Virus record (IMG/VR): IMGVR_UViG_3300008117_006598
Location: 1 to 44,254 of that record
DNA length: 44,254 nucleotides
Source: a virus
Direction: 5' to 3' (one strand)
Of this stretch, positions 37,909 to 44,254 are shown in pieces (positions within the stretch are counted from its first letter, which is position 1; every line of letters begins with the position of its first letter). Both the position numbers and the translations under genes were made by a program. Under the pieces are notes generated by a model. It was not told the DNA's origin, ran no database searches, and was given only the letters and a program-made list of their open reading frames with translations.

Positions 37909-39221
37909 TACCAAATGCCTCCTGTGCCATTTTGATTGCCTAACAGTAAACTACCTTTACTATATTCTTTCAAACTAAAATTGTTTGCCATTGAGTACCG
38001 CGATATGATTGGTATGCATGAAATTTGTATTTGTATTTTTGTTGGTACATATGTTGGATCACTAACACTCGATAAATTAAATGTGGGTCTTTGGGACTTT
38101 GCCCCTGGTGTTAGCCCATTATTTTTCAATCTAAAAAATGAAGATAGTAAATCATTTATGAAAGACCCATTATTAGTGGTCTTTGCAGTATCAGTTTGAT
38201 TTTGAACATTTAAACCTCCTGTGTTAGCAACTACGCCAGCTTTTATATAATCTACTTCATTTGGTAGATTATATGCAAAATTTGTTATCGCAACAGGATG
38301 ATTATTAAATTGATACTTACCGAAACCGTTTAGATAACACAACGGCGGAGGAGTTCCTCTTTGCGGTTGACTATCATTTCCGTAAAACATTTTTGTAACT
38401 GATTTGAAAAAATGTATTACAGCAAGTAAGTAATTTGCTTCATTTGTGTCCTGAGCTGTAAAATCGCAACTAATACTAATATCTCCTACGTTACTATTTC
38501 TATATTGATAAATTCTGTAATTTGTATGAGCTAAATCAGTTGGTTCATAACTAGCTGAATACGACACCTGAATATTTGGTGTATATGGAAATACTACCCC
38601 ACTAGTCGCTATCAATGGACTTAATATATGATTAGACGTAGTTGAAATTTCAGGATCTTTATACAAATAATTTGCATTAGGTGCTAAACTAATTCTGAAG
38701 CGCCAATCTTGTTGTGCCAACCATTGTGCTTGGTCCTTCTGTGTGCCCTGACCTTGCGTTTTTAACAATGCTCCTACATTATTGACATCAAAACCTGGAC
38801 CACCTTCAAACCCTTCAGGTACGCTAGTAGCGACAAATTCATCGGGTAACGGTTCTGAATCAATAGTTGGAGGACTATTATAAGAGCTTCCACTATTTGG
38901 ATTAGAAGTACGATTTGGTGTAAAATAGGAACTTGACGTTGGCTCTTCATCAGGATTTACGGTTAGTGGAGTATTGTAAGAGCTTCCAGTGTTTGTATTA
39001 GAAGAGGTTCTAGGTGTAAAATATGTATCCGACCCTCCAAGAGTAGTGTTAAAACTTATGGGGGTTGGGTTTTCTGTCAAAAAACCAATTGAGTTTGTAG
39101 TGTAAAACCCTGCTTCAGAACCTGAAATTCCAGCTTGTATAAGCAGTTCCGAATTACTTAAAGTCGGACTATTTTGCTTTAATTGATTGTACAAATATGC
39201 TTTTGCTGGATCATATGACAT
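37908..39221 (-). CDS. Tail/baseplate structural protein (possible tube-cap role)
   Basis: A 437-aa protein. An N-terminal motif (AYLYNQLKQNSPTLSNSELL) is followed by two copies of a 32-residue Ser/Thr/Asn/Pro repeat starting YFTP (residues about 67-126). Then comes a well-ordered core: DWRFRISLAPNANYLYKD, ATSGVVFPYTPNIQVSYSAS, YRIYQYRNSNVGDISISCDF and LAVIHFFKSVTKMFYG. The core resembles tube- or cap-type proteins of marine T4-like phages, and the position before gp53 would suit gp48, but I cannot confirm that. It is the first gene of the leftward tail block. GAGG lies 8 nt before the ATG and a GATAAATA element 21 nt before it. Confidence 0.6.
   Translation of the reverse strand: MSYDPAKAYLYNQLKQNSPTLSNSELLIQAGISGSEAGFYTTNSIGFLTENPTPISFNTTLGGSDTYFTPRTSSNTNTGSSYNTPLTVNPDEEPTSSSYFTPNRTSNPNSGSSYNSPPTIDSEPLPDEFVATSVPEGFEGGPGFDVNNVGALLKTQGQGTQKDQAQWLAQQDWRFRISLAPNANYLYKDPEISTTSNHILSPLIATSGVVFPYTPNIQVSYSASYEPTDLAHTNYRIYQYRNSNVGDISISCDFTAQDTNEANYLLAVIHFFKSVTKMFYGNDSQPQRGTPPPLCYLNGFGKYQFNNHPVAITNFAYNLPNEVDYIKAGVVANTGGLNVQNQTDTAKTTNNGSFINDLLSSFFRLKNNGLTPGAKSQRPTFNLSSVSDPTYVPTKIQIQISCIPIISRYSMANNFSLKEYSKGSLLLGNQNGTGGIW
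38844..39023 (-). repeat. Two imperfect 96-bp repeats within the 437-aa tail gene
   Basis: The segment encodes YFTPRTSSNTNTGSSYNTP and, 32 residues later, YFTPNRTSNPNSGSSYNSP. The DNA is also clearly similar at a 96-bp offset (for example the TAAGAGCTTCC strings at about 38880 and 38976), so it is a fairly recent in-frame duplication. The repeat makes a flexible, polar linker between the N-terminal motif and the ordered core. Confidence 0.8.
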
Positions 39222-39242
39222 CTTAAATTCCTCTTATTTATA

Positions 39243-39250
39243 TATTTATC
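39243..39250 (-). promoter_or_regulatory. Late promoter element GATAAATA (with adjacent TATAAATA)
   Basis: Minus-strand GATAAATA, 21 nt before the ATG of the 437-aa gene. A second, exact T4-type TATAAATA overlaps just downstream (39235-39242) but would start transcription inside the GAGG ribosome-binding site, so the 39243 copy is the better candidate. It would drive the 437-aa gene, gp53, the hub protein, gp5 and gp25. Confidence 0.55.
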
Positions 39251-39292
39251 GCTAAATAATATGATGTTTTTTACCTTTTTTTGCAAAAACAC

Positions 39293-39322
39293 TTGCAAAT
39301 GTCTCAGTCTTTCTGTTACAAT
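39293..39322 (+). promoter_or_regulatory. Sigma70-like promoter for the gp55 operon
   Basis: TTGCAA (39293-39298) and TACAAT (39317-39322) are separated by 18 nt and lie 24 nt before the gp55 ATG. They match the host housekeeping pattern TTGACA-17-TATAAT well enough for an early or middle promoter. A plus-strand CTAAATA at 39252-39258 could be an additional late element. Confidence 0.45.
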
Positions 39323-39346
39323 AATAACAACTTTATAAGATAACCT

Positions 39347-40243
39347 ATGACTTTAACACCAAAAAAACCTATTAATTACCTTAATAACAAAGATATTTTA
39401 AAAGAAATTCACGCTAGCAAGAATTCATATTGTTCATATCTAGACAAAAATACCGATCACAGGTATGATTTTATTGTAGATATGCCACATGCTAGTATAG
39501 AAGATAGTTTAAAATATGCACTTAAACCTAAAATTGTAAAAGAGGCGAAAGAAAATCGTGCTGCTAGGCTAAGTCTAGAAACAGGAGAAACGGTGAATCC
39601 TAAGAAAATTCCTAATTCTGACTTAGTGTTTAGAGTTATGACATGGGACCATGTTCCAGTTGCCCCAAAACAACCTAGAAAAGTTGAAAAGAAAAAATCA
39701 GCAAAAGATATTTTTGAGTTTGAGGACATCACTGAAGATTTGTTAAGCGATTTAGATGATCCGTCGTTAAAGGACGAAGTAGACGATATGGTTCATGTCC
39801 GTGTAAATTTTCCTCCATTCCAACATTTTCGCATGGATGAAAATAAAACTTTTCATTGCATAGGAAAAAGTCATTGGGAAGGAGATTTAAAAACTGGGTC
39901 CTTCAACAAAGACCACGGAAACATAACAGATAAACTAGCACGTATGTATATCATGCTATGTGAAAAGTACGCAATGAAGTTCAACTGGCGAGGATACACA
40001 TATAATGATGAGATGCGTAACAGTGCCATTCTCCAATTAACTTATGTGGGTTTAAGGTTCAACGAAGCAAAAAGTCAAAACCCATTTGCCTATTATACAG
40101 CAGCAATTACAAATAGTTTTTGCCGCGTATTAAATTCAGAAAAAAGAAATCAAAACATACGTGATGACATTTTAGAGATAAACGGATTAAACCCAAGTTG
40201 GAGTAGACAAAATAGTGACAGTTTTTCTACTTACGAAGAATAA
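39347..40243 (+). CDS. gp55: Late-transcription sigma factor gp55
   Basis: A 298-aa protein. Residues about 190-280 match the sigma-region-2-like core of T4 gp55: NITDKLARMYIMLCEKYAMK, FNWRGYTYNDEMRNSAILQL and AKSQNPFAYYTAAITNSFCR, then LNSEKRNQN. T4 gp55 is 185 aa, so there is an extra N-terminal region of about 110-180 residues, charged and acidic in part (EFEDITEDLLSDLDD). gp55 redirects host RNA polymerase to TATAAATA-type late promoters, helped by gp33 and the sliding clamp, and several such elements lie upstream of structural genes in this window. It is the first gene of the plus-strand operon, behind a host-like promoter, consistent with expression before late genes. Confidence 0.88.
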   Translation: MTLTPKKPINYLNNKDILKEIHASKNSYCSYLDKNTDHRYDFIVDMPHASIEDSLKYALKPKIVKEAKENRAARLSLETGETVNPKKIPNSDLVFRVMTWDHVPVAPKQPRKVEKKKSAKDIFEFEDITEDLLSDLDDPSLKDEVDDMVHVRVNFPPFQHFRMDENKTFHCIGKSHWEGDLKTGSFNKDHGNITDKLARMYIMLCEKYAMKFNWRGYTYNDEMRNSAILQLTYVGLRFNEAKSQNPFAYYTAAITNSFCRVLNSEKRNQNIRDDILEINGLNPSWSRQNSDSFSTYEE

Positions 40244-40287
40244 CCATAAAGATTGTTTATCATTATACTAACTGTTAGAATATTTGA

Positions 40288-40620
40288 ATGACAAATTTAT
40301 TTAAGAAGGCAGCAGTCTTTACAGATATACACTTTGGATTAAAATCAAATAGTTTACAGCACAATCAAGACTGTGAAAAGTTTGTAGATTGGTTTATCTC
40401 TCAAGCAAAGAAAGAAGGGTGTGAGACTTGTTTCTTCTTGGGAGATTATAACCATCACCGTGCAAGCATCAACATACACACCATGCAATATGGTCTTAGA
40501 GCATTGGAGAAACTAAATGACAACTTTGATAGGGTCTTTTTTATTCCTGGTAACCACGATCTTTATTACAGGGATCGTAGGGATATTCATAGTAAGATTG
40601 GAAACGATTACAAAAGTTAG
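40288..40620 (+). pseudogene. gp47: Recombination nuclease gp47, N-terminal fragment (gene broken)
   Basis: 110 residues with the first half of the SbcD/Mre11-type metallophosphoesterase: FTDIHFG (D13, H15), FLGDYNHHR (G52, D53, H56) and IPGNHDLYYRDRRDIHS (N89, H90). After HS the frame runs into KIGNDYKS and a stop at 40618-40620. The true continuation (DWKRLQKLGGKYLFGHFEL) is in another frame from about 40596. Compared with T4 gp47, roughly 36-40 residues between these points are missing. gp47 pairs with gp46 to resect DNA ends for recombination-dependent replication. Seen: both frames and the gap. Inferred: internal deletion of about 110-120 nt with frame loss. Confidence 0.85.
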
Positions 40621-40631
40621 GTGGCAAGTAT

Positions 40632-41213
40632 TTGTTCGGTCACTTTGAACTTCCAAAGTTCTATATGAATGCTATGGTAGAAATGCCTGATCATGGTGAA
40701 CTCAACGACACACATATGATTGGATTTGAAAAAGTATTCAGCGGGCATTTTCACAAACGACAGTCACGAAGCAACGTTTGGTACATAGGCAATGCATTCC
40801 CACACAACTATGCTGATGCAGGTGATGATGCACGTGGTATGATGATATTAGAATATGGCAGTGAACCTGAGTTTCACAGTTGGCCAGATCAACCACGTTA
40901 TCGTGTCTATAAACTAAGCGAAATATTAGAAAATCCTGAAGGTCTTTTAATAAAAGATTCTAATATAAGAGTTCATTTAGATATAGACATAAGTTATGAA
41001 GAAGCGAATTTTATTCGTGAAACATTAATTCCAAAACATGAGTTGCGTGAAATGGCGCTAATACCAATGAAGCTTGACCAAATGTCTATTGATATTACTT
41101 CAGGTGAGTTAAAATTTGAAAGTGTGGATCAAATAATTATTGATCAAATAAGTGCAATTGAAAGTGAATTTTATGATCAAAAATTATTGCTAGACATTTA
41201 TAGAAATCTATGA
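40632..41213 (+). pseudogene. gp47: Recombination nuclease gp47, C-terminal fragment (gene broken)
   Basis: About 193 codons from a TTG, although homology extends 12 codons further upstream (to about 40596), where a stop at 40593-40595 blocks the frame. It carries the remaining metal ligands: FGHFELPKFYMNAM (H of motif GH) and VFSGHFHKRQ (GHFH). Then come VWYIGNAFPHNYADAGDDARG, typical of gp47, and a C-terminal helical part that would contact gp46. The TTG start is only the first available codon, not a proven one. The stop overlaps the gp46 ATG (ATGA), so the original operon coupling is intact. Confidence 0.85.
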
Positions 41214-42970
41214 TTTTATTAAAAAATATTACATTACGAAATTTTCTAAGCATAGGTGCAATAACACAAGCGGTTAACTTTGACAGAACTGACTTAACAC
41301 TTATTTTAGGTGAGAACTTAGACTTAGGTGGTGATGGTGCTAGAAATGGTACAGGTAAAACAACCCTGATTCAAGGTCTGTGTTATGCGATGTTCGGCAG
41401 TCCGATCAACAATATTCGCAAGGATAATTTAGTCAATCGCACTAACGGTAAGGGTATGATGGTTACTCTAGAGTTTAGTGTAAATGGAATTGATTATAAA
41501 ATTGAGCGCGGTCGTAAACCAAACGTGCTACGTTTCTATACCAATAATGAGCAAACAAGTAAAGACGATGCTCAGGGTGAGAACAAAGAAACACAAATAG
41601 CAATTGAAAAAGTCATTCACATGAGTTTAGATATGTTCAAGCACATTGTTGCATTGAACACTTACAGTGAACCTTTCTTAGCTATGAAGGCAAATGATCA
41701 ACGAAATATTATTGAGCAGTTACTTGGTATAACATTATTAAGTGAAAAGGCTGAATTAATTAAATTGTTAATCAAAGATTCTAAAGATAACATACAACAA
41801 GAAGAATTTAAAATAAAGGCTATTGAAGAGGCAAACAAACGTGTACAAGAACAAATTATAGCATTAAAACGCAGACAAACTTTATGGAAAACAAAACATG
41901 ATGAAGATACTAATTCTTTAATGAACCAATGGTTAGAATTACATAATGTAGATATTACTGCAGAATTGCAAGCTCACAAAGATTTAGCAATACATAACAC
42001 TAAAGTAAAAGAAAAGGCTGACTTACAAAAATGGCTTACAAGTGCAGAACTAGCATTAGGAAAAGAATCAAAACAATTAGAAAAATTAAAATTAGAAGTT
42101 GAGAAATTAAAGAAACACGAATGCTATGCATGTGGTCAAACCATGCATGATACTAAACATGAAGAAGTTTTAGCAGGCAAAGAAAAAGCATTGCAGGAGT
42201 CAGCATTACAGGTTTTAACTACAAGCGGGGAAATAGAAACACTAACTCAACAAATAAGTGATTTAGGTGAGATTGGTTTAATGCCTAAGTGTTTTTATGA
42301 CACCGAACAACAAGCATTTGAACATGCAAACAAGATGACAAATCTTGAAGATATTATACGAAAGAAAGCGGAAGAAACTGATCCATATGCAGAACAAATT
42401 ACTGAAATGGAAAATCAAGCACTTCAAACAATTGATTTTGATGCTATTAATAGAATTACTAGAACTATGGAACATCAAAAGTTTTTGCTAGATTTATTAA
42501 CTAGCAAGGATAGCTTTGTTCGTAAAAAGATTATAGACCAAAATCTAAGTTATTTGAATGGTAGACTTACAAATTACTTAGACAAATTAGGGTTACCGCA
42601 TCAAGTTGTATTCTTAAATGATTTAAGTGTAGAAATTACAGAACTTGGACGTGAGTTAGACTTTGATAACTTGTCACGTGGTGAACGTAATAGATTAATT
42701 TTAGGACTAAGCTTTGCATTCCGTGATGTATGGGAGAACTTATATGTTCCTATCAATACATTGTTTATTGACGAATTGATTGATAGTGGTCTTGATACAA
42801 TGGGTGTCGAGAACAGTATTGCAATTCTAAAAGATATGTCACGCAGACGCCAAAAGAGTATTTGGTTAGTCAGTCACAGAGAAGAACTTGCGGGACGTGT
42901 ACCTAGTGTATTAAAAGTTATTAAAGAAAATGGTTTTACAAGTTATAACACATCAGTGGACATAGAATGA
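41210..42970 (+). CDS. gp46: Recombination endonuclease subunit gp46 (Rad50/SbcC-type ATPase)
   Basis: A 586-aa intact SMC-like ATPase. Walker A lies in ENLDLGGDGARNGTGKTTL (about 35-53). Long coiled-coil arms run from about 170 to 440 with the zinc hook CYACGQ in the middle (about residues 305-310). The ABC signature NLSRGERNRLIL is near 487 and Walker B TLFIDELID near 517. LVSHREEL supplies the H-loop. T4 gp46 is 560 aa. With gp47 it resects ends during recombination-dependent replication and host DNA breakdown. Here its partner gene is broken although gp46 is complete. The ATG overlaps the gp47 stop and the stop overlaps the next ATG. Confidence 0.95.
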   Translation: MILLKNITLRNFLSIGAITQAVNFDRTDLTLILGENLDLGGDGARNGTGKTTLIQGLCYAMFGSPINNIRKDNLVNRTNGKGMMVTLEFSVNGIDYKIERGRKPNVLRFYTNNEQTSKDDAQGENKETQIAIEKVIHMSLDMFKHIVALNTYSEPFLAMKANDQRNIIEQLLGITLLSEKAELIKLLIKDSKDNIQQEEFKIKAIEEANKRVQEQIIALKRRQTLWKTKHDEDTNSLMNQWLELHNVDITAELQAHKDLAIHNTKVKEKADLQKWLTSAELALGKESKQLEKLKLEVEKLKKHECYACGQTMHDTKHEEVLAGKEKALQESALQVLTTSGEIETLTQQISDLGEIGLMPKCFYDTEQQAFEHANKMTNLEDIIRKKAEETDPYAEQITEMENQALQTIDFDAINRITRTMEHQKFLLDLLTSKDSFVRKKIIDQNLSYLNGRLTNYLDKLGLPHQVVFLNDLSVEITELGRELDFDNLSRGERNRLILGLSFAFRDVWENLYVPINTLFIDELIDSGLDTMGVENSIAILKDMSRRRQKSIWLVSHREELAGRVPSVLKVIKENGFTSYNTSVDIE

Positions 42971-43452
42971 AATCAACATTATATTTAGATATGGACGGCG
43001 TAGTAGCCGATTTTGACAAGTACGCATTTCATGCGATAGGTGCGTTACCCAGCGGAGGCATTTATCCTGATGACAAGTGGGATAAGTTAGCATTAAACGA
43101 AAGATTATATAGGGACCTAGACAAGACACCTTATGCAGATGAACTCGTAGATTTTTGTCGTGAGTTTGCTTGGAACAAATATAATTTTTACTTTTTAACT
43201 GCAGTTCCAAAAAATAATGATTTAAAATGGTCATTCTATGATAAGATATTATGGGCACAAAAACATTTCCCAAACATACCAGTTATGTTTGGGCCTTACA
43301 GCAAAGACAAACATGAACATTGTCAAATAGGTGACATACTTATCGATGACAGAACAAGCAACATAGAGGAATGGCGTGCTGCAGGTGGTATTGGCATTCT
43401 TCATAAAAATTTTAAAGATACAATTGAAGCATTAAAAAATATCCAAGACTAA
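42967..43452 (+). CDS. HAD-family 5'(3')-deoxyribonucleotidase-like phosphatase
   Basis: A 161-aa protein. The N-terminal DMDGVVADFD (residues 8-17) is the HAD nucleophile motif with the second acid. FLTAVPKNND supplies the motif-II threonine. DILIDDRTSNIEEW supplies the acidic motif IV. Size and motif spacing match the small deoxyribonucleotidases (NT5C type), which remove phosphate from deoxynucleoside monophosphates. In a phage this would adjust nucleotide pools or salvage host DNA, in keeping with the neighbouring gp46/gp47. It overlaps gp46 by 4 nt (ATGA). The substrate is inferred from family only. Confidence 0.8.
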   Translation: MKSTLYLDMDGVVADFDKYAFHAIGALPSGGIYPDDKWDKLALNERLYRDLDKTPYADELVDFCREFAWNKYNFYFLTAVPKNNDLKWSFYDKILWAQKHFPNIPVMFGPYSKDKHEHCQIGDILIDDRTSNIEEWRAAGGIGILHKNFKDTIEALKNIQD

Positions 43453-43457
43453 GGACT

Positions 43458-44027
43458 ATGATAAGTAAAAACATGCCTTCACCACAAAAAGCAAAAGGAT
43501 CTGGATTTGAGCGAGAGATAGCTAAATATCTTAGCGATTTATACGGCGAGAGTTTTATTCGTGCGCCTGGATCTGGGGCTTACATCGGAGGCAAAAATCA
43601 AAATCGCACACAAATTCTACATGAAGGACAGATTCGTAGCTTTAAGGGTGACATAGTACCCGGCGAGAGTTTTCCAAAATTCAATGCAGAATGTAAATTC
43701 TACAGCGATTTTTCATTTCATTTGTTACTTAGTGGAGAACATAAAGTACTTGATAGTTGGTTAGAGCAGTTACTAGCTGTGGCTGATCTAGGTGATTTAA
43801 ACATATTGTTTATGAAGTTTAATCGCATAGGTCGTTATGTAGCAGTTCAGTGTCAACTAACTTGGATTACTGATAATTTTTTCTTTTACGGAAGTAAAAA
43901 GTTTGGTGATTGGTACATTATGGAATTTGATACATTTATGGCACAAAATAAAGATATTATTAAATCTTACTCAGGCAAATCAATAGACACCACGTCAGAC
44001 GATTCAATCTTAACAATACAAATTTAA
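43458..44027 (+). CDS. Hjc-like PD-(D/E)XK nuclease (possible Holliday-junction resolvase)
   Basis: A 189-aa protein. KGSGFEREIAKYLSDLYG (residues about 13-30) carries the N-terminal glutamate helix. IRAPGSGAYIGG follows, then SFKGDIVPG (catalytic Asp) and FNAECKFYSDF (E-x-K), the order seen in archaeal-type Holliday-junction resolvases. The family cuts branched DNA, which suits a gene behind gp46/gp47 and would replace T4 endonuclease VII (gp49). The ATG at 43458 has AAGGA close by (2-3 nt spacing). An ATG at 43473 is the alternative, with wider spacing. It is the last complete gene before the structured intergenic region. Confidence 0.7.
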   Translation: MISKNMPSPQKAKGSGFEREIAKYLSDLYGESFIRAPGSGAYIGGKNQNRTQILHEGQIRSFKGDIVPGESFPKFNAECKFYSDFSFHLLLSGEHKVLDSWLEQLLAVADLGDLNILFMKFNRIGRYVAVQCQLTWITDNFFFYGSKKFGDWYIMEFDTFMAQNKDIIKSYSGKSIDTTSDDSILTIQI

Positions 44028-44034
44028 ACAATTA

Positions 44035-44225
44035 GCGACTGAGTTTGTCAGTCCTCCTTGAGGAAGTACAGGTAGTGCTGTGCCGACGGATCTGGAGTAT
44101 GCTTAGGAGCGATTCTAAGGAACACCGACAGGGCAATCGTGTGGAGCGAACCCTGAATGAGTACATAGTTAACTTTGTCTTGCGACTATGTAACATGCGT
44201 TGCTGAGATGAATAATCTCACTACA
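44035..44225 (+). ncRNA. Putative structured RNA, G+C-rich and hairpin-rich
   Basis: The segment 44041-44160 is about 52-53% G+C by count, far above the AT-rich genes around it. It can form a chain of hairpins: GACTGA/TCAGTC (44037-44042 with 44048-44053), TCCTC/GAGGA (44052-44064), CTTAGGA-GCGA-TTCTAAG with a GNRA loop (44102-44119), CAGGG/CCCTG (44129-44133 with 44151-44155), TACATAGT/ACTATGTA (44162-44169 with 44185-44192) and TGAGAT/ATCTCA (44204-44220). No long reading frame covers it. It could be a trans-acting RNA or a leader for a gene at the edge. The strand follows the upstream operon and is an assumption. I do not recognise the family. Confidence 0.55.
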
Positions 44226-44254
44226 GTCCCAACAAACCTTACAGAGCAACCGGT
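44208..44254 (+). CDS. Possible start of a further gene, cut by the window edge
   Basis: From the ATG at 44208 the frame is open to the end (MNNLTTVPTNLTEQP). The ATG lies in the last hairpin of the putative structured RNA, and there is no clear ribosome-binding site upstream. It could be a real gene whose start codon is hidden in RNA structure, or a chance frame. Only 15 codons are visible. Confidence 0.3.
   Translation, partial: MNNLTTVPTNLTEQP

Noticed and set aside
37909-37914. TTG start for gp53 at 37914
   Set aside because: Only 3 nt from GGAGG. The ATG at 37908 has normal spacing and a TAATG coupling.
40244-40287. T4 middle-promoter (mot-box-like) sequence before gp47
   Set aside because: TTGTTTA only loosely matches the mot box and the -10 spacing is not convincing.
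40288-41213. Programmed frameshift or translational bypass to restore gp47 (and the radical-SAM genes)
   Set aside because: Bypassing skips extra bases, but here conserved sequence is missing, so no frame change alone could restore a full-length product.
44150-44230. Group I intron-like GACTA / AGTC pair
   Set aside because: The P7-like pairing has a mismatch, a perfect 8-bp hairpin competes with it, and no P3-P6 core could be aligned. No flanking exon pair is visible.
44058-44254. Strings resembling RNase P RNA (GAGGAAGT, AGATGAAT, ACAGAGCAACCGG)
   Set aside because: The order and a few conserved words are suggestive, but I could not build the essential P4 pairing between the two ends, and the spacing does not match bacterial RNase P. 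It may be coincidence or continue beyond the window.
1-44254. CRISPR array, tRNA genes, insertion sequences, integrase or attachment sites
   Set aside because: No regularly spaced repeats, tRNA-like T-loop sequences, transposase motifs or integrase motifs were seen on reading.

Overview
The window looks like part of the genome of a T4-like (Tevenvirinae-type) contractile-tailed phage, most likely a marine one. The evidence is recognisable homologues of T4 gp6, gp25, gp5, gp53, gp55, gp46 and gp47, together with giant tail proteins and G+C-poor DNA of the kind found in Pelagibacter phages and marine cyanophages. No photosynthesis genes are visible, so a SAR11-type host is a reasonable guess but is not shown. 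Coding density is very high and many genes overlap by 1-26 nt. I see no tRNA genes, CRISPR array, integrase or insertion sequence.

Layout. (1) Positions 1-6376 hold six radical-SAM genes: two on the plus strand (the first cut by the window edge) and four on the minus strand, meeting tail to tail with a 2-nt gap at 1483/1486. In all five whose N-terminus is visible, a SPASM-like cysteine domain lies before the radical-SAM core instead of after it. Two of the four minus-strand genes are broken by internal deletions with loss of frame. (2) 6376-6525 is an exact 75-bp tandem duplication. (3) 6487-9530 holds three glycosyltransferase-like genes and two small genes of unknown function, co-directional with the radical-SAM genes and probably in one late transcription unit. 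(4) 9565-39221, all on the minus strand, is the tail/baseplate block: two fibre-like proteins, a 206-aa structural protein with a 48-aa companion, a single 5,294-codon giant gene, gp6, gp25, gp5, a probable hub protein, gp53 and a 437-aa tail protein. (5) 39222-39346 is a divergent promoter region. (6) 39347-44027, plus strand, is a replication/late-transcription operon: gp55, gp47 (broken), gp46, a HAD nucleotidase and an Hjc-like nuclease. (7) 44028-44254 is a conspicuously G+C-rich, hairpin-rich stretch, probably a structured RNA, perhaps leading into a further gene at the edge.

How it fits together. A host sigma70-like promoter would express the gp55 operon early or mid infection. gp55, the T4-type late sigma factor, would then recognise short TATAAATA-like elements. 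Five such elements (GATAAATA four times, TCTAAATA once) lie directly upstream of structural genes here. The glycosyltransferase/radical-SAM block lies downstream of one of them, so it is probably expressed with the virion genes. This suggests, as inference only, that it modifies a virion or cell-surface component.

The most striking points are the N-terminal-SPASM radical-SAM array coupled to glycosyltransferases, three separate disruptive deletions (two radical-SAM genes and gp47) in a window where a 15.9-kb frame is intact, the two beta-propeller-like regions of the giant tail protein, the putative structured RNA, and late promoters that would give leaderless mRNAs.
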